DNA from: Anisus vortex
Lineage: Eukaryota; Mollusca; Gastropoda; Planorbidae
Length of the DNA stretch: 64,000 nt
Direction: 5' to 3'
NCBI GenBank assembly: GCA_949126835.1
Contig: OX421495.1
Span: forward strand, 23,284,533-23,348,532
Shown: in pieces, positions 33,737 to 43,145 of the stretch
Layout: every line of letters starts with the position of its first letter
How positions within the stretch are numbered: position 1 is the first letter of the stretch
Made by a program: the position numbers and the translations under genes
The notes under the pieces: model-generated
Told to the model about the DNA's origin: nothing
Database searches by the model: none
What the model saw: only the letters and a program-made list of their open reading frames with translations

Positions 33737-35316
33737 CAGGGCTGTGGAGTCGGAGTCTAGGAGTCGGGGGAAATTTTGGGTACGTGGAGTCGGAGTCGGC
33801 AAAAAATGCACAGACTCTGACTCCTACTAAATTTAGATTGGAAAAAGGCAAGGCTTCATTTATTTTAAACAACTGATTAATAGACCTACAGACATTAGTG
33901 ATGAGAAAATAAAGTAGGCCTATCTGTTTCTTCCTATAAGTCCTTAAGTCCCCATCCCTACTCAAGTTCCTATCCCTATTTGTCATACTATAGTGGGTCG
34001 ACACAAAAAAAAAAGTCTTTTGAACTAATTTGAAATGCGTCATTAGACTGAACGTCATATAGACCGCTCGGCGCTGGTATTGATGACGCTATACAAGTGC
34101 CCAAATTACTAATTACCATTAACATTGTTTGTAATGATTTCAAATGCTAGGACATGGCAAGCGCGGTTTTCTTGGAATACTAAACACTGCCTTAGTAGGG
34201 TATAGGCCTAGGCCATAGGTCCTAAATAAAACACATCTTAAGCTACTAGTGTACAAGCATACCTTTATTAGAGGCCTAGAGAGGCTTTTACACATTTACG
34301 ATTCTTTCCTTATGTAATTTATGTTCAATAGGCCTACAAAAAAATGCCGCCTTTACGAATTATAAATGCGCTATGCACGCAACTCACAATTAGGAGCGGC
34401 AATATTTAGGCTATACTTTTCATAGGGTTGTGTTCTGCTTAAGGGTGTTAAATGAAAACCGAAATACCGGATTCCGGTTTTGAAACCGAAAACCGGTTTT
34501 GATTTTCAAAACACTGCGTCTGTTATTATTATTTATTATTAACGGCACTATTAAATACACATTCTTTTGATTCTCTCTTAACACATTATTTTACAAGTTA
34601 CCATAAATATATGCCTCTTCATATGCTTCTTAACATTGTGGTCAACAATAATCGGTAATGTGATTATTACTATTGAAAAATTGAAAACTATTATCGGTTT
34701 TAATCAATTAGCCCAGATTTTTTTAAGTTCTAAAGAATTTTATGGTAAAGTGTACAAAATCATATTGTATTCACACAAATCAACGCTTTGAATGCCCTGC
34801 AAACACAAATTAAGTTTGAAATATTTTTCAAATATACCTACAAAACTACGCACATTTGGCTTTTCCGGCATGTGACTTATGACATTGTGCGGGGGGTGGG
34901 TGGGGAAAACAAAATCCGGTTTTAATGAACCGATAACCGGTTTTAACATCCCTAGTTCTGCTGTTACAGGGAATGCAGCACCCATGTGTAGCCTAGCCTC
35001 TCACTGGTAAGGGATTAACCGTTTGCCCCTTAGAGTCGCCGATCGTGACCTCTACTGATCAGGCCTTACGAGAGGGGGGTACAGCCGGTACGCCGTACCG
35101 GGGCCCTCAAGAGTTTAGGGGGCCCATGAATATTTAAAATTAAATACAGTAAACCCCAGCCAGTAGTCCTGTGGTAATGACATGTAGATGTATGTTGCCT
35201 TTCTTTCCTTCAAGGAATGTACAAAATACATTTGCATATTAAAACAGAGGAGTCGGGGAGTCGGAAGAAAAAAAAATGAGGAGTCGGAACATTTATCTAC
35301 CGACTCTGCAGCCCTG
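33737..35316. mobile_element. hAT-like element 'CAGGGCTGTGGAGTCGG' (1.6 kb)
   Basis: The left end is CAGGGCTGTGGAGTCGGAGT and the right end CCGACTCTGCAGCCCTG, with extra AGTCGG repeats inside both ends. The flanks GTTTACAA (33729-33736) and GTCTACAA (35317-35324) form an 8-bp duplication with one mismatch. It contains another hAT insertion (34440-34954). It has no intact transposase. About 500 bp of its interior also occurs in the CCGTATATACTCG element at 53501 and 61949. Confidence 0.85.
34440..34954. mobile_element. hAT-like MITE 'TAGGGATGTTAA', copy 2, nested
   Basis: It starts TAAGGGTGTTAAA and ends TTTTAACATCCCTA, with ACCGGTTTT repeats near both ends. It is flanked by the exact 8-bp GTTCTGCT (34432-34439 and 34955-34962). 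It lies inside the element 33737-35316, so it is the younger of the two. Confidence 0.88.
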
Positions 35317-36104
35317 GTCTACAATAGATAAAGGTAGGCCTACCTACCCATGACATGAATGATGATTTGGGACCATTAATTTAAATTAATGAAGTTAATC
35401 TGTTAGGCCATGCATGCCTAATTATTAACTTACTTTTTTTTTTAGACTTGTGCAATGACAATGACTGCCAATGGCCAATCATTCATGGTCATGGGCCATG
35501 GGGCCAATGCAATGGAACTCAATGACAATAAGAGTCAATGGTTGGTATTTCGTATTTCGGTATTTCATAAACTAGGCTAAATAATATAGCTATTTTATAC
35601 TAGGCCTAGGGCCTAGGCCTATAACCCTATAGTATAGTATAGTTATAGGCTTATAGCCTAGTTATAGTTATAGTTATAGGCCTACATTGCCATTGCCAAC
35701 AACATTATTATAATTATTAACGTTGCTTAAAAATAAATGGCCAGACAATCTGCGCCACAACTAATGAATACATTACTGGAGGAAATCGGGCATTATATTT
35801 CTTTTTCTTTGAAGTTCTGGACGGAGATTTTGGCATCGCCTTTAATTTCTGTAAACAGAAACCAGTGTATAAAAGTTATTCCTTTAGAGAATTTCCGACA
35901 CGGAAGCATATTAAAAGTATGGATAGGAAATTTAGAAAATTGTATTTTGTTTGCGCTACCTTTAGCATATTTCCTAATTTAAAAAAATTTAATGAATTTT
36001 AGGACATCAAATTGAGTAGGTTTAAAAATCTTCCGAAGTTCTATTATTTAAATTTAAGATTAGTTTGTAAAAATAATTTAAAATTAAAACGTGTCCTTTT
36101 TTTA

Positions 36105-36134
36105 TTGGGGGGGGGGGGGGGGGGGTGGGGGGTG
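36105..36134. repeat. Poly-G tract
   Basis: About 28 bases of nearly pure G, interrupted by single Ts, on the plus strand about 75 bp upstream of the coiled-coil gene's first coding exon. Confidence 0.85.
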
Positions 36135-36213
36135 ACAAGGGACTGTACTCTTCGAAAAAAAAAACATAGTATACAAAAGTAAAATCTAGTTTTTCTTTTC
36201 TATTGCAGACGAA

Positions 36214-39200
36214 ATGGACTATCCTAGCTTTTTAGATGTGAAAAATAAGCTTCAAGAAAAAGTAAATAGTGTGAGTAAGAATATAATATATAAAAAGAAA
36301 GGATAACGCCAAATATCAAAATTCATTAGGCCTATACAGTATGTTAATGTTCAGACTTTTAAATAGGCCTACTTAAAAACGTTCAACTTTATTAGACTTT
36401 AACCGTAACCGTAACGTCAATCATTCAAAATCATTCAAATTATTGAGTTCATTCATTGAGTAAATGTATTTAGTATTAGGAATAGTATTATCATACTTTA
36501 TGACTCGAATTTAGACTTTAAACTTTACACTACCAGAGTCTATACTACTGTGCTACTACCACTGTAAGTCTTACTTAACGATAGTCTTGTCTTAACTTAA
36601 AGTCTTAAAGTCTTAACTTATGTTATGAATATGGTCATGGTAAGTTTTAGTTTTAGTCTAATTTCTACAATCAGTAATTAGGCTTAGCCTGTCTTAGTCT
36701 AGCTGCCTTGCCTTAGCCTTAGGCAAGTTAGGGGCAGGGGCTTAGGCTTAATCACTTAAAGTTAAGCCGTGAGTATTTTATTAAATAATAAAGATCAATC
36801 ACAGCTAGGGTTGCCATCCGTCCCAATATATAATATATTCGGACCTTCACCGTTATGGACCTTCTTGTCCGACATCCCAACAAGGCCCAATTTTGTCCAG
36901 ATTTTGCAAAATACTGTTACGAGCTTGGCTCAAGTAGGCCTACTGAAGTAAAGCCATCTGTTAGTGCAGCATGTAAATGCAGCTTTAGTTAGTTTTATAA
37001 ATAGGCCTAGGTAAAAGGGAAAAAAGACTTGCAGAAAAAGGTGAAATCTTCCAAAAAATATGGTTTCCTCACTTCTGCCACGACAAGTTCCATGTAATTG
37101 TGTTCTAAAAAAAAGTAATTATATTAAATCAATTTTTTACTTCATTTCTATACCCCCATCTCCGTGTGTCCCAACGAGGTCCCAGATTGATATGGCAATC
37201 CTAGTCACAGCAGTCAGCAATCAATCTGATTGTTATTATTATACTTATACTGGTAATGTCTGACAGTGTTCAGGACGGTTTAAGTTTTGTACAGTTTCTG
37301 AGTTTAGGACTTTGACTACCACCTCAAGACTACACTACACTACACTTAGTTCACTTACACTGAACTGTCTGAACTATTTGAATTAACTTTATTCTAACTA
37401 AAACTAAAAACAGTGATTTGAGTGATTACAGTCACACTCACACTAGGCCTGACAACGACACTACTTCTGTTACAAAACTAACACTTACTAACAGTCAGAT
37501 AGACCTATAGGCCACTAAGTCTACTAAGCTGTCAACTTTACTATATCTAGTATTAGTATTAGTCTTAAATTTTGAATTTGAAAAACTAGAAGTAGTAAAA
37601 AATTAAATTGGTTACTTATATAGCGCTTCTATCCATGCTATTTTAGCATGCTCAGTGCGCTCTGTAAACACAATGCTGCCTGCTGGCGCAAATATGTTTA
37701 CAGGCCCAAAACTCCTGCAGGGTGACAGGGCTCCGCCGATGGCCGGGCTAGAACCTGCGACGTGTCAGTTGGTTTTTGGTTGACAGTCCGGTGAAGTAAC
37801 CGCTGGACCAGCCGGCTTCAGTAAAGGGATCTTAGATGAAATGGGCACAATCACCTAATTACCTATCCCTAGTCAATTCAATTACTGCTAGATGGCAGCT
37901 ACTACTCACTAGGCCTTAGTCTTAGGCGATTAGATAGCATGACAACAAGGTCCTTCCAGTTTCATAGATTATCTACTTTTCTCACAGTTTTGTCCACCAT
38001 GTGTCTTCTGATTCTGTATGGGACCCATCAACTAATGAAAACATTAAATAATTAGAACACATTCAGAGAAGGTTTATTACTAGTAATACTAGTAAATATT
38101 CACAACTGACAAGAGTAACACCAATAGTTAATTCACTAAACCTAGAAACAGTACTAGAGGACAGAAGGCAAAGAGTAAAGTAATAGTATTATAATCCATA
38201 ATACATAGGTAATTAATCTGTAATTTAGAAATAATAATATGTTACAATGTTCAGATGAACAGAAAGACAAAAACATTTTTCATGTCCCGTATGCAAGAAT
38301 AAATGCATATATAAATAGGCCTACTCGTTGTTCCTGGGCATGGAATGGTTTGCCTGAACAAACCAGGAAAACCAGTAATTTAGCATTTAAAACACTATTC
38401 AAAATGCAAGACTAGACTCAGACCATGGATGTAATGCATTATAAAATTTTCTTTAAAAAAAAAGGAACATCTGCAGCATTCCATTTTATCTTGCCATCTT
38501 TATTTTTTTGTCTGTATTATTTTCCCCCTCTCTACTTTAATAATCAGACTGTGTGGAAGATAGATTTTAGTTTTCTTTATTTTTTCACTAGTGCCAGGAC
38601 TCCTGGCATGTCAAATTCTTTGTACCTCTTCACTGAAAATGTAGTCATGTTTTATCAACTTAATGGCTCTTTAGGAACATCTCATGTCTTTATTAAACCA
38701 TATAATATATTTTTGAACAGCTGTACACTATTTTAAAAAGTTAACAGTATATATAGGTTTTACCTTTTTTTTATAATGTTTCTTTTCTTTAAATTTGATT
38801 CATAGTTGGATGATGAATTAGACCACCAGGGCAGAGTTTTGTATGAATTATTACAAGAAAAAAACAAACATATAAAGATCAGTGCAAGCCCAGCTGAAAG
38901 TACACTTCCAGTAGATCACAATATATTATTCCAGTAAGCATAAATATGTTTAATTCTTTAAAAAAATATCTGAACAGTATTTACATTTCTTTTAGTTCAT
39001 CACAAAATCTCAGTCTTTTTTTAATCTCTCTTTACTGCCTCATATTATTTATACAATTTTAATAGCTCAAGTTGATGTTTTAAAAATATTTACAATAATA
39101 TTTGCAGAAATAAAATTTTGTATATTTCATTTCCAATAGAATTTTCATTCAAATATTTTTCAATTTCTTTTCTAGCTATAAGTACATTTTACCACTTGTG

Positions 39201-42200
39201 CAAGAAGTTCATCTATTAGAATTAGAAGTCAAACAAAGTGAGGCAAAGTTGGAGGAAAGAAATTTAAAATGTGAAGCTGCTAAACAAGGCAAACAAATAT
39301 TAGCAGGTATTGCTTTTTTTACCTTATATTAAATATATTAAATGGGACTTGACTTATTTCCTTGTATTTCTCATAGAACAAGGAACCTCTGCAACATGTC
39401 TCTAGTGTACTTAGTTTTGAACAGACTTATTTAGTTAACCCCATGTGATGCTTCATCTCTTCTTCACATGACCGACACCAAGTTGTCTTTGGTCCAGTTG
39501 GTTCCATTGAAATGCCTGCCTCATGATGTCTTCAGCTGGCTTTCCGAGTGCCAATCCATCTCCATTTCTGTCTAGCTATCTGTTGGCTGATGGAATCTGG
39601 TTTTGTCCAGTACCACAAGCCTTCATTTGCTTTTTTGTCAATACCATTTATCTTGAGTATCTTTGTGAGTTACTGGTTCACAAAGGTTTGCTTCTTTTGG
39701 TCAAAGTGTTAGTGTTTCTCTAGGTTTCTGAGCTTTATATAGCATGACTGATTTGATGTTGCCGTTAAATATCTCGGGTTTGTATGCTGTGGATAAAAAA
39801 GTGGTTTTCTATAAAAGTCCCAAGTAGATTAAAATGTAAATCTAGCCTTTGACACCCTCGTCCGAAGCCACTAGTAGTTAGGGAAGGGGGTTGAAGCCAT
39901 GGTAGGTGAATTGGTAGACTTGGAGATTCTCATCACCAAGGGTGATTGGTGGCTGTTGCTTATTGAATAACATCATGAATTGTTTTATCTATGAACTATG
40001 AGTATGAAGATGTGTAGTTCAGTTTTGGTAGCTTCTAGGGCCAGTCTGTCAGTCTTATTTTGGGTGTGTTGTTGCTGTGAAAATCTTTCAGGCATTAGGT
40101 AAGGGGCTATTATATCCCACTCTTGCTGGCTTTGGTTATTTGTCAGTTAATCCAGTCTACAACTATTAGGAATATTATTGGTGACAGTAAGCATCTTTGG
40201 TACTCCAGTTTTAATGTTAAAAAAAGTCATCCACCTTTATGTTTCACTTGGCAGGTTGTATTAGGAAGCTATAGACTTGTGGGATGCCATAGATTTTTAG
40301 TAGTTTCCAGATGGTGTTAAACCTTCACAAGATTGTCTGACGTCTATGAAGTTCAGGTATAAGGTCGATTGACACCCCAGGAACTGTTCAATACTTATTC
40401 GTAACGTATTGATTTGGTCAGTACAGTCCCTGTCTTTTCATGAATTGGCTTTTTCAGGTCTGAGTTTCTCATCCATAGCAAAATAGCATCTTTCAATCTC
40501 TGTAGTAGTAGTATGATGCAGGTTAGCACTTTGCTGAGAACCAATAGAGGTATTAGTATTATCAGTTCTTCTTTCATTTGGGATTAGGCAAAGTGTCTTT
40601 TCTACCATTCTGAAGGTACTTGTCTTTTTGTCCAGATTTTCTTAAGGAATGGCACTATCCTGTCGGCCGTTGTTGTTGGGTATGTTTTAAGGGCTTCTGG
40701 TGGTAGTCTGTCAAGCCAAGCTGCTTTTTTATGTTAGCATTTTCATTGCCTTGATGGTTTCTGCTTTCTTTGTGGGATGGTTTTTCAACTGGAGGTCCTT
40801 TGAGGAGGTATAAGAACTGTTCCCCCCATGGTTTTATTTGGTCTGATTTTGACACTGTTTTTAAAGATTTATCTTGATTGAAGTGTTTTGTTAAGTTCAG
40901 GTGATTTGGTAAAGAATAATGACATTTCTTTTCTTTGCTGCAACCTTTGCTTCCTAGGCTAGAGTCTCATAGAAGTATCTTTTGTCTTTCCTGGCATTTT
41001 TCTTTACTGCTCGTTGAGGACAGTATATTTTTCTATGAATTTGTATTCTTCTTGCGTCTCTTTGCAGTTGTTGATTTTTTGCTTGATATATTTTCAGCAT
41101 TTGTTTATGGATAAACCGTTAAAAAATATTTTGATTAATAAGTTTCCATTTTAATAATATTTTCTTTCCAATAATATTGCTAGTGATTTTGATAAAAAGT
41201 TTAGTTTGATGAAAGATAAAAAAATCTAAGCATGCTAATAATCAGGGGCGAAGCCATGAAGTGAGGGGGCTTAAAATATTATTTTTTTTACACAAAATCT
41301 GTATTAAATTAACAATAAATTAGGTAACTATTTGTCTCACAAAAGTTTAGTCCCCACTGGAAAAAAATTCTGGCTTTGCCCCTGCTAATAATGTAAAGTT
41401 TTATAAAAGCCAGTTATTATTTCAACAGAGTCGTTAAGTTCAGATGATTGTGTTTTAAGGAAATTTGCTGAAGAACTAATAGATTTGTCACACACAAGTA
41501 AGTTAAAAAGGGAAAATAAGTTTTTGTAGTAAATTTAGTTCAGTTTTAGTGTACAAGAATTTTATTTTTGTTGGATTGTTGTTAAAAAACTGTTTGTGTT
41601 TGTTCATTTTAACAGCCCAAAGAACAGATGAAGTAGTGTCAGATTCATGGTATATCAGCAATATTTCATACAACACATGTTTCACAGAAGATAATGTTTT
41701 AAAAGAGAGTTTGGCATTTACAGTATTAAATAAAGGTGTTCATGTAAGAGTGAGAATCAAGTCTAAAACTCCATTCTTCAGCAAACAGTAAGACTTTTTC
41801 TTTAAGATTTCCCATACATTGACTTTAATTATATTATTATAATCTTAGTGAGGGACAGAGTGGCAATCCAAAGGTTCTGGGTTCGATTCCTGGTGCACGC
41901 TAGGATTTTATTCCGGGACTTGAGGGTGCGTCTGAGCATACCCAGCTCTGATGGGTACCTAACACTAGTTGAGGTAAAGTAAAGACGGCTGAGCATTGTA
42001 CACATCTCCTCGTATGCCATGGCTACAGAAACTGGTGAATGTTGCTTCACCAGCCCTATGATCAGTTTGACCCGAAGGGTACTTTACTTTTATTTTTAAT
42101 AAAATCTTAGCAATGATAATTGTATCTGAATTGTTAAAAAAAGAGCACAGTGTGCATGCTAAATGAAATATATGAGCACCATTATTATTAACTTTAACTG

Positions 42201-42444
42201 ATAGTCTAATTTTAAATTGGATTTTTTTCTTTACAGCTTTCTACTGCCTACAGAAGAAATCAGTGTAAAAGTTGACAGTGACACATATATAAAGGATTTG
42301 AAAGAAAAAATACATGCTGTAATAAGTGGCAATGGTGGGTGTATTAAAGATGTAGTGGAGTTGGTGTCTCAGTATATTGTAAATGACATGGCCCCGTTTG
42401 TTATTATTATACCAATGAGAAAGAAAAAAACCCAGAAAAAATAA
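36214..42444 (+). CDS. Uncharacterised coiled-coil protein (254 aa)
   Basis: Six exons join in frame with GT-AG borders: 36214-36270, 38806-38933, 39176-39306, 41429-41497, 41616-41787 and 42237-42444 (TAA). The first begins with an acceptor just before ATG, so a 5' UTR exon lies upstream. The N-terminal half (MDYPSFLDVKNKLQEKVNS, then LPLVQEVHLLELEVKQSEAK and LEERNLKCEAAKQGKQ) is charged and heptad-like. The C-terminal half (VLKESLAFTVLNKGVHVRVR, then HFLLPTEEISVKVDSDTYI) looks like a small alpha/beta domain ending in a Lys-rich tail. Coiled coil plus a small globular end recalls kinetochore proteins of the CENP-O/RWD type, a weak hint only. Polyadenylation signal AATAAA at 42534-42539. Intron 3 holds a dead LINE, a 142-bp MITE and the last acceptor; intron 5 holds a SINE. 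The gene is convergent with MED29. Confidence 0.8.
36805..37204 (+). mobile_element. 'TAGGGTTGCCAT' element (400 bp)
   Basis: It starts CTAGGGTTGCCATCCGTCCC and ends GATATGGCAATCCTAG, an inverted-repeat pair. TCACAG stands outside both ends (36799-36804 and 37205-37210), a possible 6-bp target duplication. It shares several blocks with the minus-strand copy at 7850-8236. It is intronic. Confidence 0.75.
37615..37820 (-). mobile_element. tRNA-derived SINE, family 2
   Basis: On the minus strand, AGCCGGCTGGTCCAGCGGTT contains an A-box-like TGGTCCAGCGG. GGTTCTAGCCC at about 37747-37757 is a B box. A body block GGAGTTTTGGGCCTG follows, and the tail GCGCTATATAAG. The same B box and GGAGTTTTGGGCC occur at 46478-46560. 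Confidence 0.75.
37985..38415 (+). mobile_element. Non-LTR retrotransposon 3' fragment, copy 2
   Basis: Best of three copies. It encodes pieces of the RT C-terminus such as LNLETVLEDRR-like and ARINAYINRPTRCSWAWNGL followed by PEQTRKTSNL, ending MQD-stop at about 38412. 'WNxLPxxT...F' near the end is typical of LINE ORF2 C-termini. It lies in intron 1 of the coiled-coil gene. Confidence 0.75.
39400..41100 (-). pseudogene. Degenerate LINE reverse transcriptase in an intron
   Basis: Minus-strand fragments in order: KKAAWLDRLPPEALKTYPTT, VPFLKKIWTKRQVPSEW (about 40630-40730), KDRDCTDQINTLRI with FIDVR (about 40330-40440), and WYWTKPDSISQQIARQKWRW near 39560-39610. These match RT palm and thumb and the C-terminal 'KWRWIGHTLRK' block of RTE-like LINEs. 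There are many stops and frameshifts. It occupies most of intron 3 of the coiled-coil gene, antisense to it. Confidence 0.75.
41243..41384. mobile_element. hAT-like MITE 'CAGGGGCGAAGCCA' (142 bp)
   Basis: The ends CAGGGGCGAAGCCA and TGGCTTTGCCCCTG are near-perfect inverted repeats. They are flanked on both sides by the exact 8-bp CTAATAAT (41235-41242 and 41385-41392). It sits 44 bp upstream of the exon at 41429. Confidence 0.9.
41850..42092 (+). mobile_element. tRNA-derived SINE, family 1
   Basis: B box GGTTCGATTCC (41880-41890), then the family body and the tail GGGTACTTTACTTTT. The 5' end is shortened. It lies in intron 5 of the coiled-coil gene. Confidence 0.85.
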
Positions 42445-42763
42445 ATTAGAAAAATTATTATATTTACATGGACCAAGATGAATATTTTAAACTGTAGATT
42501 TATTATATTTATATAAGTAGATGTATTCATTTTAATAAAACTGGTTTGTTCCAGTGATATTTACAAAAATGTTCTTTTCATTTTTTATGTTTGTCTTAAA
42601 GCATAACACAAGTACTGTACCGCCAATATTTTAACATAAATATAAAAAAATGAAAATAAAGTTTCCTAAAAAAAAACATATAAGCTTACTATTTCTTTAA
42701 TCTTATACTATTCTTATAAAGCAAAAAAGTGTAGCAAAACTTTGCTTTCTTTTGGCTTATCCT

Positions 42764-42930
42764 GTCAAGTATAAAAACCTAATCATTCAGACTAAGTATA
42801 AAAACCTAATCATTCAGACTAAGTATAAAAACCTAATCATTCAGACAAAGTATAAAAACCTAATCATTCAGACTAAGTATAAAAACCTAATCATTCAGAC
42901 TAAGTATAAAAACCTAATCATTCAGACTAA
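42764..42930. repeat. 27-bp minisatellite (6 copies)
   Basis: Six copies of AGTATAAAAACCTAATCATT CAGACTA; one has ACAAAG instead of CTAAG. It lies between the convergent 3' ends of the coiled-coil gene and MED29. Confidence 0.95.
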
Positions 42931-43145
42931 GGCACCTTACAAGAAAACAATAACATAAATGAAATGAATTTTTTCAAACCTTCAATTAAATAACAATGAA
43001 CAAACACAATACTAGAGTATTTACACTATATACATTCATTTATTTTTATTATTTAAAAAATGTGTCATTTGAATTTAGCATTAATACAAAGTAGTGAACA
43101 TGATCAATGAAAAGGTATATACAGTTAGTAATATTGCAAAGGTAT

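Noticed and set aside
35737..35982. 81-codon plus-strand frame starting MARQSAPQL upstream of the coiled-coil gene
   Set aside because: No recognisable family and no clean link by splice sites to the exon at 36209. Could be a piece of an old element; not enough to call a gene.
38425..38736. 103-codon Phe/Tyr-rich plus-strand frame
   Set aside because: AT-rich intron sequence after a LINE fragment; no splice context.
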